This document shows positions 48,639 through 60,041 of a stretch of 64,000 nucleotides of DNA, piece after piece. The notes beneath the pieces were generated by a model, which ran no database searches, was not told where the DNA came from, and worked only from the letters and a program-made list of their open reading frames with translations. Source of the stretch: Sequoia sempervirens (taxonomy: Eukaryota > Streptophyta > Pinopsida > Cupressales > Cupressaceae); assembly GCA_007258455.2 (NCBI GenBank), contig VDFB02000003.1, forward strand, positions 42,039,986-42,103,985. The letters run 5' to 3'. The translations under genes and the position numbers were made by a program. The number at the start of each line of letters is the position of its first letter. Positions within the stretch are counted from its first letter, which is position 1.

Positions 48639-49447
48639 TGAGAATCCTTTCCTCTTCTCTAAACTTTTTGTCTTTTGAAAATGGAGGAAAACAATGGAAA
48701 GGTTTTGGAGAGATTTTTTGAAAATAAAGAAAACTAAGGAATATCCCTCCCCTAAATAAAGATACTAAGTGTCCTCACTTGGTGGGTACGGTTTTGGCGG
48801 AGGGTATATTAAAAGTAGTGGAAAATCAATTAAGATATGTAGCATGCACGAATGAACTATAGACATGCAGAAAATCAATAATCAACTATGTTAATTATGA
48901 TAAGTTAATGTGTAGTGTATTTGTAGGAATTGGTTGAAATGAAATTCAATTCATGTGAAGTAGTTGATGATGGCCTGCAACGTGATTTAAAGTGACTTTC
49001 TTTGATTGTGATGAATTTTTTGCAATGGTAATTTGAAATGAATGACAACATATGTGTGACGTGTGGAAAATGATGGATTGAAAAGGTTGTGGAGTGTACA
49101 TAATAGGTGAGGTGAGATTAATTGCATGGTATGTTATAATCGATAAAGGTGGTAGGATTACTACGTGTGAATAGATGTAAGAAGTTGTATGTAATGAAAT
49201 AGAATATGTATGGATGCATGTATGAAGGGATAGGTTATGAAGTGATAGATATGAAATTAATGTGTATGGTAATATGAAATGACAGACAGACAAGTGCTAC
49301 AAGCTCATGTAATAACAAGTCCCTTCTATAAGTTTTTCATATAGAGGCATGATGCTACAAGTCCCTATTGCTTCTGTGAGTGTCTAAGAAAATTAATATT
49401 GTCAATGGTCACTTGTGTAGTGCATGCATGTGAAATATGTGATAAAA
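48639..49447 (-). other. Spacer between pol and extra ORF
   Basis: No domain. On the minus strand the 150 bp before ATG 48638 is pyrimidine-rich and leader-like (CCATTGTTTTCCTCCATTTTC region near 48690), after AT-rich DNA with a weak TATA-like motif near 48810. That would suit a separate transcript for the extra ORF, but it is only suggestive. The frame at 48946-49293 is Ser/His/Tyr-rich low complexity. Confidence 0.35.
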
Positions 49448-50549
49448 TTATACCTGTGGAACATCAGTGTGTGAGTTGTGTAGCTTGTCGACTGATTCAT
49501 TAATAGAACTGGTTGTCTCTATTATTGAATTTTCAATTGTAGGTTCAAACTGATGTTGTAAAGTAAGAAGGAAGTCATCCTTCTGCAATGGTTTCTTATA
49601 AATCTTCAATCTATGTTCATTAACTAGCAATGAGAACCTTACTTCATTAATTGTCTATAGTTGCACTGCTCCATTTATAAATACTTGCTTTATCTCGTAT
49701 GGCCCAAGCCATCGAGTTTGCAATTTTCATTTGTAATATTTATATCTAGAGTCATAAAGTAGAGCCCAATCACCTGCATTGAATTCCTTTGTCTTAACAA
49801 ACTAATCATGTCAATAGATTCTTTGATTTTGGATAACTTGAGTGTGGTGTATGGATTCCATTCTAATTTCATCTAGGGTATTCAAGCTATGCAATCTCTC
49901 TTGCTATATTGTTGACAAATCCATGCCCAATTTGACTGTTGTCAATATTTTATACTCAAATTCTATAGGAAGTACTGCTTTCTTACCATAGACTAGTTCA
50001 TATGGTGTAAAGCTCGTTGTGGTCTTCCAAGTTTTTCTATAAGCCCAAACTGTCTCAAGTAATATGGCCACCCATTCTTTCCTATGAATTTGCATTGTCT
50101 TTGTGAGTATGTTTTCAATTTCCCTATTGGTGACTTCCACTTGCCCATTTGCTTGAGGGTGATAAGGTGTGGAATTTCTATGTCTGATCTCATATTCTTC
50201 AATTAACTTGGTGATCAGATCTAATGTAAATTGAGGTCCTTAATCTGTGATAATTTCTTTTGGAACTCCATATCTTGTGAATATGTCTTCATAGAGAAAC
50301 TTTTCCACATTCCCATCTCTTGCAAATATTCTTCAACTAACTTGATGATTAGATCTTATGTAAATTGAGGTCCTTGGTCCATGATAATTTCTTTTGGAAC
50401 TCCATATCTTGTGAATATGTCTTCATAGAGAAAATTTTCCACATTCCCATCTCTTGCAAACTATAAAGCCTTAACCTCTACCGATTTCGTAAGGTAATCT
50501 ATGAAAAATAGTATGTATTCTTTGTTGTTTGATGTTGGTGAATTGGGGC
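49448..50549 (-). pseudogene. Athila-like integrase core and C-terminus
   Basis: Minus strand. Part of the integrase core near the second Asp block (QGPQFT in relatives) is present twice because of a 134-bp duplication. Then come GKWKSPIGKLKTYSQRQC (the region after the catalytic Glu), KEWVAILLETVWAYRKTWKT, TTSFTPYELVYGKKAVLPIE, and GDWALLYDSRYKYYK, LQTRWLGPYEIKQVFINGAV, LLVNEHRLKIYKKPLQ, the usual C-terminal block. The last frame ends at 49448. The N-terminal zinc region lies beyond the copia insertion at 59250-59480. Confidence 0.9.
50192..50459 (-). repeat. 134-bp tandem duplication in integrase core
   Basis: ATATTCTTCAAYTAACTTGR starts at 50192 and 50326. The two copies share CTCCATATCTTGTGAATATG and the following TTCCACATTCCCATCTCTTG. 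They differ at several positions. Confidence 0.93.
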
Positions 50550-50554
50550 CAATA

Positions 50555-52794
50555 TGTTGAACACACCCAAAGAATGAGAGGGGGGGTGAATCATTCTTAT
50601 CAAAAACTTAATCCCTTCTAGAAATTAAATCTTTTAGCACAATATAACCTTCTTTATCATATCAAAACCTTTAAACAGAACAGTAATAGAGAAGGATATA
50701 ACAGTTTGAATCTTCAACAATCCTTAGCAATGAAAGATATATCAATTCTACTTCTAACCAGATCAACAACAAAGAAAGATGAAGCAAAGAACACACATAC
50801 ACAGAAGAACACTATATTTACATGAAAACCCAATGAGGGAAAACCATGGTGAGAGTTAACTCAATATAAAGGCTCACTGCCAAAAAGGACTTGCAGACCA
50901 AGGCACACAACCTCAACACAATATATAAAGGACTTGCTGAATTGAAGGTAACAAATTCAGGGGAAAGATACAAGGACATGATGAGATTCACAATCTTAGA
51001 GAAGAATACAAGGAGTTTATAAAGAATTACAATATTTGTCAAAAATTCACTTTGCTAACTGAGGCATTCAAGCAAATCTAATCATTCCTCTTCACATTGT
51101 AGCACTAACTCTGATGGATATTCAATGTATTCCACATTCAAACTTCTTCACAGTTGTTCAGACTTTGCAAATATTCCAAAGTTAAAGAAGTTTGAATGTG
51201 GAAAGATACAAGGACATGATGAGATTCACAATCTTAGAGAAGGATACAAGGAGTTTATAAAGAATTACAATATTTGTCAACAATTCACTTTGCTAACTGA
51301 GGAATTCAAGCAAATCTAATCATTCCTCTTCACATTGTAGCACTAACTCTGATGGATATTCAATGTATTCCACATTCAAACTTCTTCACAAGTTATCCAC
51401 CAAAGCATAATGTGGTCCATTCCAAAGATAAAGAGGACCAAAAAAAACCTAATACATCTTCCAATGTGATCCAAAACAATTCACATGCTAGCGCACATCA
51501 ATCTAAGTTGGCATCAAGGAAATGTGTAGATGAAACGTGAAGAACATAACAAGTCACCCCAAAAAAATACTTTTGATTGAATTGAATCAATGCAATTCTA
51601 ACCAAGATAGTTCAAGACCCAAAAAAATCTTAACACATCTTCAATTGCTGGCACAGATCCCCAAGCACATGGTGCAAGCAAAGGAACAAGCCCTGTCAAC
51701 CAAATATCCATAAATAACCCAGAAAGCCAGCTCAAGACACAATGCAACACCAAAGAAGCCAATCAACAATGTGTGGATCACATGGGGATGTTACATGAAC
51801 ATATAACAACACTTACAAAAACTTATTTCATAAATTAATACCACTAGCATTCACCACAAATCAAATAGGGACAAAATACTTCATCCTAGAAACACAAAAT
51901 GCTCAATCATGAGATATAATATTAACAAATAAACTTACAGACCACTTTAGCACATGAAATTGGAATTGAGATACTACATAGATGTTGAGAACATATTCAC
52001 CAAGCCATAGGAGTAGAGACATCAATGCAAAGAAATGTGGAGCATTTTTGGACTAGTCTAGACACCCAACAACACTGCCAATCTTCTACAATTCACATAA
52101 ATTTCCTCGACAATAGTGGTGACCTAAAAATATAGGAGTGCAACACCCACAAAACACTGAATTTGAATCCCAAACCACAAGACCATACCTTCAACAACAG
52201 AGGAATGTGGAGCATTCTCCCAAGCAAACTTCAAGCAACTTCTTGAACTAGGAACACTTAACCAACTTGTGAAAGCCAAACTTTCTTTCAGCAACACATG
52301 CTACATCATGAACATCAAGAGAAAGTATAAGACATACTATATACCTTTAGAAAATTCTCTCCACCATCATCAACACTTCTAATCCTCATCTTATTATATC
52401 ATTATGAAATCAACTATGTTGACAACAACTATACTCAATACTTTTTTTATTGACATAAGACAAGGAATGACATCTGATCATGAACTTCAACAACACCATC
52501 ATACATCAATGTTATCTCAAACTAAATGTTGTCAACAATGATGTAACCAATTCCAAGCAACATTCACTGCAATAATATCCCTTACTTCTCAAGTGCTAAC
52601 ATCAATGACAACAAGCTCATCAATGATAACCACTATCAAACATATAACAATCTTCATCAAGTGTTGACATCAATAATTTCCATCAATCTCACAAACATAT
52701 GAAAACAATCATTGTTGACATCAATGACAACCACTGCCAACCATCTTACATAATTTTCCTCAAATGCTGACATCAATGATAACAACTGCTAGCA
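50555..52794 (-). repeat. 3' LTR of copia element (left copy)
   Basis: A 2240-bp LTR. In minus orientation it starts TGCTAGCAGTTG (the right copy starts TGTTGGTAGTTA) and ends GTGTGTTCAACA. It holds a private duplication: a block of about 190 bp starting GAAAGATACAAGGACATGAT at 50963 restarts at 51201. The right LTR has only one copy of that block. Frames at 51125-51319 and 51352-51540 lie in this duplicated DNA and are not genes. Confidence 0.93.
50963..51394. repeat. Private 238-bp-period duplication in left LTR
   Basis: The two copies, including GCACTAACTCTGATGGATAT and CCACATTCAAACTTCTTCAC, are nearly identical. The partner LTR has one copy, so the duplication arose after insertion or during the last replication. 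Confidence 0.9.
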
Positions 52795-52808
52795 ATCTCC
52801 CCCTTTGG
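52795..52808 (-). promoter_or_regulatory. Polypurine tract of copia element
   Basis: CCAAAGGGGGAGAT on the minus strand abuts the LTR start, the canonical copia motif. Confidence 0.92.
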
Positions 52809-53124
52809 TATTGATGGCAACACACATCTACTCTCTCTCCCATTGACATCAAGGACAAAGGGAAACACACACATGCATGTAGAAGGCAACAACATATTCT
52901 CTGACTTTGGGAAAAAGGAGTAAATATCTTCAATGGAAACAACAACACAAACTCCCCCTCTGACCAATAACACTTCTTCATACATGAAAAATATTTGCAC
53001 ATTTGTACTAAACTCTCCTTTACTACCAGCTCCCCTTGAGTGGTAGCATACATCAATTTAGGAGAAAAAGGAAATGCATTAATTTCTCCCTTGGAAAGAT
53101 GCACCATCTATGCATCTAGTTAGA

Positions 53125-53707
53125 ATAATGACTCCTAACTTCTATCGAAGATACTCAAAAGTATCCTTTGAAAGTGCCTTTGTGAAGATATCTACAATCT
53201 AGTTCTTGGTAGGCACATACTCCATTCTAACTTCATGCTCTACACCCTTCTCTCTTAGAAAGTGATACTGGATAGAGATGTGTTTAGTCCTTGAATGCAT
53301 TATCGAATTCTTGGAAATATTAATTGCGCTTGTATTGTCACATAATATAGGAATAGGTTCATTATAAACCACCTTCACATCCTTCAAAGTTTGCTTCATC
53401 CAAAGCACCTGGGTGCAACAAGATGTTGCAGCAATGTATTCATCTTCTACTATGGATAAAGATATTGAGTCTTGCTTTTTACTAATCCAAGAGACCAATC
53501 TGTTTCCCAAAAAGAATGCACTTCACTTGTACATTTTTTATCATCCACACAACCTGCCCAATCAGCATTAGTATAAGAACTGAGAGAAAATTTATTGTCC
53601 TTTTTACACCATAGGCCATAATTCAGAGTTCTCTTCAAATATTTGAATATTCTTTTCATAATTTTTTCATGAGATTTCCTAGAATTAGCTTGAAAATTGG
53701 CAACCAA
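53125..53707 (-). pseudogene. Copia RNase H
   Basis: Minus strand frames 53707-53450 and 53510-53199 overlap with a frameshift. The first has KIMKRIFKYLKRTLNYGLWC and SSYTNADWAGCVDDKKCTS, the block before and at the first RNase H Asp. The second has SWISKKQDSISLSIVEDEYI (Glu), CDNTSAINISKN (Asp) and HSRTKHISIQYHFLREKGVE. The tail IVDIFTKALS follows after a stop. This is the standard copia RNase H that ends pol. Confidence 0.93.
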
Positions 53708-54493
53708 ACATCAATTTTGAAATAAACTTAGACATGTAGAATGTCCACATAGACTCATATAGCTAAACTTGTATATACACCAACCAATACAAGTACCCAA
53801 ACATGTGATTTGAAGATTAGATATGCATCCAAAACTATTTATAGCACATTGCCATTTGAAATTGTACTTTTAGACCCCCAAAACATTTGATGCAACAAAG
53901 AAGCATGTATTTAATGTAGTAGAATATATCTACAAGAGTGTATGGACAAGAAATTTTTTCTAAGGAATGTAGAGCATTCCAACAAGCCTTCATCATCATT
54001 TTACTTTGTTAGGGCACATACACACTATTACTTGCAGTTATTACATCAGAAGGTGTAAAGACTTTAAAACTTGGATATAACACCTTCACCCCTTGACCAA
54101 CTTATCTTTTAAATAACAAGACAAAATCTTTCTCCACAGAGAGGTGCATACCAAAATATCATGAATCTGCCTTAGAGTATACACTGTAAATGCCTTGGAA
54201 AACTTCTAAAACTCATCTTCAAGTGTGGTACACCAAATTTGAATAATATCAATTAGAAAATGTGCACCTACCTTTGCACATCTTCTACTAGCACTAGAAC
54301 CTACATCAAAAGGTTCATTCTTGCACAAAAAATCTGTATGCCAAAGTCTTCAACATCTTACTCTCTTCGGGGGGACAAAAAGCTTTTGCAAATAAAATCT
54401 CCCCCTAAGATAATGCTCTATCTTTTCTGTTAGCAGAGGACTCATCTGCACCATGCTGAGGTACCAAATTCATTCTTTACTTTATTTCTTCTT
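53708..54493 (-). other. Unassigned copia internal DNA
   Basis: About 780 bp lies where protease, integrase and RT should be. I recognise no domain in any minus-strand frame. It may be decayed pol, an internal spacer of a non-autonomous family, or captured sequence. Confidence 0.4.
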
Positions 54494-56974
54494 CTACCAT
54501 ACTTTGTTCATTTCCTTCTTTTGTTGATTAGTGTCAATCTTGTTTTGCAGAGCAGAAGGTCTTGTATTCTTTCCTTTACAAAACCTTGCAATGTGTCTTG
54601 GCTTATTGCAATTGTAGTAGATGATATTGACTTGCAGAGCATAATTACTTCTTCTCACATTAGATCTACAATCAACAACTCTATGACCAAACTTGTTGCA
54701 TGTGTAGAAGTAACCATAGAAGGATTGAGAAGTCATAGCATTATTATTCCTAATCATTTTACTTTTGCATTCATTAGCCTTATGACCAAATTTATTGTAA
54801 GCATAAAAATGACCATGAAATGATTGAGAGTTCATAGCATTGTACCTTGGAGACCTAAATGAATTTTGACTCATCTTGCTTCTACACTCAATTGCCTTAT
54901 ATCCAAACTTATTGCAAGCATAGCAGTTACCATTGAACTTGATGGGAGAAGTTTGCTTGGGGGAAGGCTTTCTGAAGTTCATTTTCTTGTTTTAGATAGG
55001 AATGAATCCTCCTTCTTTCTTGCTATCTTGATTTTTCTTTGCATCTCCAGAGAAAGTCTCCTTAGGTTTTTTAGTGCAGGCTTTCTCCTCCCTTGTTTCA
55101 GGCATTCCTTTTGCTTTGAAGTTATCATACAAGTTTACAAATGCATTGTTCATAGGACTTTTCCCTTTTTCAAAACCAAGTCTGGATTTCTCTTTATATG
55201 GATTTTGAGAGTTAATCAACTCATCAACAATTACAGAACCTCATCTTAGTTTTAGACCCTAGTTAATTTACTCTTTTGCTTTTTCAAGTTCTTTTCTCAA
55301 AGATACAATCTCTTCCTCAAGATTTAAACACTCAGCAGTTTTATTATTGAGCTTGGTATTCAAGCAATCCTCAATCCTCTTGCCTTCTTCAATTTGAATT
55401 TTAAAATTGAGAACACATCTTCACCTTCTTTGATTTTAGTCTCACATCCATTTCCTCCTCCTATTTGAGCTTTTAGTTTTCCAATCCCTTCTTTTGATTT
55501 TTTATCTTTTGCCTTTAATTTGTCAATTGTCTCTTTTTAATTTTTCCAGCATGCACTCATATTTGATATTTTACAATCTTGCCGCATCCATATTTTCAAG
55601 AGCATATTAGAGTTCTCCTTCAAAATCAACTTCAAAATAATCTAGATTGAATTCATAACCTTCAGTTTCCATTGACTCCAGATCTAGATCAAAAGAAAAT
55701 ATATCTTCATCACACAAGGAGCCAGACATCTTACAATTCTCAACATCACACTTGTTGTCACTAGCTTCAAAATCCATAAAAAGGGTTTTAGCATTTGAAT
55801 AATTCTCATCATCTTTTGAGGAACAACTGTTCTCCTTGGAAGAGAGACCTCTTTTAACCTTATCTCTTTTGTTATCATCATTTGATTCTTTATAAGGACA
55901 TTTAGATGCAAAATGACTAATTCTTCCACAATTGAAACATTTCAAAGGTTATTTATCTTTGTACTTGCTAGTTTCTTTCCTCAATCTTCTCACAATGTTT
56001 GCTTCAACTTCATCAAAGTTATCATTTTGATCAACAACTTCATCTTCAATCTTTTTGTTATCCTTTGAAAGTAGCTTCCCTATTTGGAACATCCTTGTCA
56101 AATTCTCTCATCTTAAAGGTAGTAGGAGCACCAAACATTTCATCAACTAAATATTGATCCAAGTCTTTAGACTCTTTAATGGCAGACACTTTATGACTAA
56201 GATTTTGGGAGAGACCTGAAAACCTTCTTCACAATTTTATTCTCTTTTACTTCTCCACCAAGACTAGTGATACCGGAAACAACTTCATGCACTTAGAGCA
56301 TATAGCTTGCAATTTCTTCATCCTCTATCATCCTCAAAGTCTCAAATTTGCTTTTAAAGATTTGCATCTTGGCTTGCTTTACTTTTGTATCACCTTTCAA
56401 AGGCAGTAGGAGCACCGAACATTTCATCAACTAAATATTGATCCAAGTCTTTAGACTCTTCAATGGAAGACACTTTATGACTATAAGATTTTGGGAGAGA
56501 CCTCAAAACCCTCTTCACAATTTTATTCTCTCTTACTTCTCTACCAAGACTAGTGATACCATAAACAACTTCATGAACTCGGAGCATATAGCTTGCAATG
56601 TCTTCATCCTCTGTCATCCTTAGAGTCTCAAATCTGCTTTTAAAGATTTTCATCTTGGCTTGCTTTACTTTTGTATCACCTTCATAAATGCTACCAAGCT
56701 TTCCCCAAACATATTTAGTAGAACAACAATTCATCACTTTCAAAATCTCAAAATCAACCAATCCACATAAGAGAGCATTCTTAGCCTTGGCATTGCATTC
56801 ATATAGCATGATTTCAATTGGATCTATCAAAGTAGTAGGAGCAACATAACCATCCTTGATTGATTCCCATACACCAAACCCTAGAGAGTTGAGGTGACCT
56901 TCCATTCTCAGTTTTTAGAAAGCATAATTAGTCTCATCAAACCTAAGACCCTTGTATGAACCATCATGTCTCAT
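54494..56974 (-). pseudogene. Copia gag with multiple zinc knuckles
   Basis: Minus strand from ATG 56974. FDETNYAF, a stop, then KLRMEGHLNSLGFGVWESI open the copia Gag domain. KVMNCCSTKYVWGKLGSIYE, ASYMLRVHEVVYGI and VKRVLRSLPKSY follow to 56390. A 284-bp part of this domain is repeated. CFNCGRISHFASKC (near 55940) is a good CCHC knuckle. An acidic region follows, then four more knuckle-like units at 54982-54494: CYACNKFGYKAIEC, FYAYNKFGHKANEC, FYTCNKFGHRVVDC, YYNCNKPRHIARFC. Only the first keeps all three Cys, and its His is Tyr; the others have lost one or two Cys. Knuckles bind element RNA during packaging. Confidence 0.9.
56115..56682 (-). repeat. 284-bp tandem duplication in copia gag
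   Basis: AAAGGYAGTAGGAGCACCRA begins at 56115 and at 56399. Each unit runs through GATCCAAGTCTTTAGACTC to TACTTTTGTATCACCTT. Copies differ by small indels and substitutions, so the second copy is out of frame. Confidence 0.95.
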
Positions 56975-57015
56975 CCTAGATCTTTGCCTCAAGTTCTTAA
57001 GCTTCTATAGAGGAA

Positions 57016-57033
57016 CTTGGCTCTGATACTAAT
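57016..57033 (-). promoter_or_regulatory. Primer binding site of copia element
   Basis: Minus strand TAGTATCAGAGCCAAG directly follows the right LTR. It matches the initiator-Met primer site TGGTATCAGAGCCAAG with one change. Confidence 0.92.
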
Positions 57034-59244
57034 TGTTGAACACACCCATAGACTGAGAGGTGGGGTGAATCAATCTTATTAAAAACTTAGTCCCCTCCAA
57101 AAATTAAATCTTTTAGCACAATACAACCTTCTTTATCAGATCAAAACCTTTAAATAGAATAGTAACAAAGAAGGATATAGTAGTTTGAATCTCCAACAAC
57201 TTCAGCAATACTTAGTAATGAAAGATATAATAATTCTACTTCTAACTAGATCAACAACAAAGAAAGATGAAGCAAAGAACACACATGCATAGAAGAACAC
57301 AAAAATTACATGGAAAACCCAATGAGGGAAAAACCGTGGTGAGAGTTAAAGATGAAGCAAAGAACACATGCATAGAAGAACACTAGATTTACGTGGACAA
57401 CATAATGAAGGAAAAACGACGGTGAGAGTTAACTCATAATATAAAGGCTCACTGTTGAAAAGGACTTATAGACCAAGGTGCACAACCTCAGTACAAGATA
57501 CAAAGGACTTGTTGAGCTAAAGCTAACATAAATTTGGGGGAAAGATGTAAGGACCTGGTGAGATTCACTATCTCAGAGCAGGATACAAAGAGTTTATAAA
57601 GAATTATAATATTTGTCAATGATTCACTCTACTGATTGAGGCATTCAAGCACTTCTAATCATTCATCTTCACACTATAAAATTAACTCTATTAGATATTC
57701 AATGTATTCCACATTCACACTTGTTCAAACTTCCATACTTTTTGAATTCAAAATGATCTTGCATTTATATCCACCACAACACTTCAAAACTTCAATTAGA
57801 TCAGCCAAGAAGAAGATAGACAATAAATTCAACAAGTCAGCCACCAAAGCATAATGTGGTTCTATCCCAAAGATAGAGAGGACCAAAAACAAACTTAACA
57901 CATCTTTCAATGTGATCGAAAATAATCCACATGTTGAAGCACATCAATCTAAGTTGGCATTAAGGAAACGTGTAGATGAAATGTGAAGCCCATAACTAGT
58001 CAACCCAAAAATATACTTCTAATTGAATTGAATCAATGTGGTTCTAACCAATATAGGTCATGACCCAAAAACATCTTAACACATCTTCAATTGTTGGCGT
58101 AGACACCCAAGCACATGGCACAAGCAAAGGAACAAGCCTTGTCAACCAAATATCCACAAATAACTCAGAAAGCCAACTCAAGACACAATGCAACACCAAA
58201 GAGGCCAATCGTAAATATGTGTATCACATAGGGATGTTCCATGAACATCCAAAAACACTTCCAAAAACTTCTTTCATAAATTCATGCCACTAGCAACCAC
58301 TACAAACCAAACAAGGACAAAATATTTCATCCTAGAAACATGGAATGCTCAATCATGAGATATGTCACTAACAAATCAACTTTTGGACCACTTCAACAAA
58401 TGAAATTGGAACTGAGATACTACACAAACATTAAAAACACATTCACCACGCCGCAAGAGTAGAGACATCAATTCGGAGAAATACAAAGCATTTTTTGGAT
58501 TGGTCTAGACACCCAACAACACTGCCAACCTTTTGTAATTCACAAAAATCTCCTCGGCAACACTGGTGACCTAAAAATATAGGAGTGAAACATCCACATA
58601 AAACTAACTTTGAATCCTAAATAACAAGACCATACCTTCAAAATCATAGGAATGCAGAGCATTCTCCCAAGCAGACTTCGAGCAACTTCCTGAACTAGGA
58701 ACACTTAACCAACTTACAAAGGCCAAAACTTTCTTTTAGCAACACATGCTACATCAGGAATGTTAGGAGAGAGTATAAGACATACTATATACCTTCAACA
58801 ACATCTCTCCACTATCAACAACACTTCTAATCCTCATCTTAATATATCATTATGAAATCAACTCTACTGACAACAACTATACTCAATACTTCTTTGATTG
58901 ACATCATACAAGGCATGACATTTGATCATGAACTTAAACAACACCATAATACATCAATATTAGCTCAAACTAAATGTTGTCAACAATGACAACCAATGCC
59001 AAGCAACAATCACTACAACAATCTCCCTTACTTCTCAAGTGGTGACATCAATGACAACAAGCTCATCAATGACAACCACTGTCAAACATATAACAATCTT
59101 CATCAAATGTTGGCATCAACAACTGCCATGAATCTCACAAATGTATGACAACCAATAATAAGTGTCGACGTCAATGAAAACCATTGCCAACCATCTTACA
59201 CAATTCTCCTCAAGTGTTGACATTAATGACAATAACTACCAACA
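57034..59244 (-). repeat. 5' LTR of copia element (right copy)
   Basis: A 2211-bp LTR. In minus orientation it starts TGTTGGTAGTTA and ends GTGTGTTCAACA. It has its own private duplication of about 85 bp (GATGAAGCAAAGAACACA at 57265 and again at 57350), absent from the left copy. It also has about 120 bp near 57725-57840 that the left copy lacks. Confidence 0.93.
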
Positions 59245-59249
59245 CAATA

Positions 59250-60041
59250 AAGTCTAATCCCCATTTGTCAAACAGTGTTATTACTAACTGTGGCTACAAT
59301 GGAATTTCATCTATTTTTGTTGGCCTTCCCATTCTTTGACATCTATCACAACTCCTGGTATATTTCACCGCATCTTTATAAAGAGTTGGCCAATAATAAC
59401 CAATATTCAAAATTTTAAGAGTTGTCCTCTTTGTTGCAAAGTGTCCTCCATAGGGTTCACCATGGCATGCTCTAAGGATATCATATACTTCATCTTCTTA
59501 AATGAATCTTCTCATTATGTTGTATGGGCATGTGTAGAATAAGTATCACACTATCCATGAGTAGGGAAAACTCTTGTGAACTAATTGCCTCCTCTCCCTT
59601 GGTGGGAAATGGGGTGGTGTCTTTCCTGCTACAAGATAGTTGGAAATGTCTGCATACCAAAGTGTATGTAAAGATAGAGCAAATAAATGCTCATCTAGGA
59701 ATGAGTCATCAACTACATCTTTCTAATTTGGTTGGTAATCTAGATAGAAAATCTAGCACTACATTTGCTTTACCTGGCTTATCCATAATTATAATTTCAA
59801 ATTCTTGAAGTAACAGTAACCACTTGACAAGCCTACCACCAACCACTGGTTTGTTCATGGGATACCTTATTGCTATATGATCATCGTGTATGAACACTTA
59901 ATACCCCATAATTTAAAGTTTGAATTTGTTTATTGCATAAACTACTGCCAACATCTCATTTTTTGTCATTGTATAGTTGAGTTTCGCCCCTTGAATATTT
60001 TTGCTAATGTAATATATGACATACTCTTTGTTTCCTTCCTT
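59250..60041 (-). pseudogene. Athila-like RNase H and integrase zinc region
   Basis: Minus strand. The RNase H region begins from the IHTDASDFTIGVVLG end of the preceding frame and runs through YTMTKNEMLAVVYAINKFK. The linker EFEIIIMDKPGKANVVLDFL (59709-59897) follows. The integrase zinc region reads HFATKRTT, YYWPTLYKDAVKYTRSCDRC and GRPTKIDEIP. These end at the copia insertion at 59244, and the integrase core resumes at 50549. Confidence 0.85.

Larger units (their letters stand above)
50555..59244 (-). mobile_element. 8.7-kb Ty1/copia element without protease, integrase or RT
   Basis: LTRs of about 2.2 kb at 50555-52794 and 57034-59244 are flanked by identical CAATA target duplications (50550-50554 and 59245-59249). 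The element splits the integrase of the Athila-like element. On the minus strand, the primer site follows the right LTR. Next come gag with zinc knuckles (56974-54494), about 780 bp of unassigned DNA, RNase H (53707-53125), a non-coding tail and a polypurine tract. With the middle of pol missing it is non-autonomous. Confidence 0.95.

Noticed and set aside
48946..49293. 115-codon minus-strand frame rich in Ser, His and Tyr
   Set aside because: Low-complexity sequence from ATG/TGT-rich DNA, with no domain and no start context.
52760..53107. 115-codon minus-strand frame after copia RNase H
   Set aside because: It lies between the end of pol and the polypurine tract, runs over the LTR edge and has no domain. 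It is probably 3' non-coding DNA.
54521..55249. Plus-strand frames opposite the copia zinc knuckles
   Set aside because: Shadows of the minus-strand gag frame.
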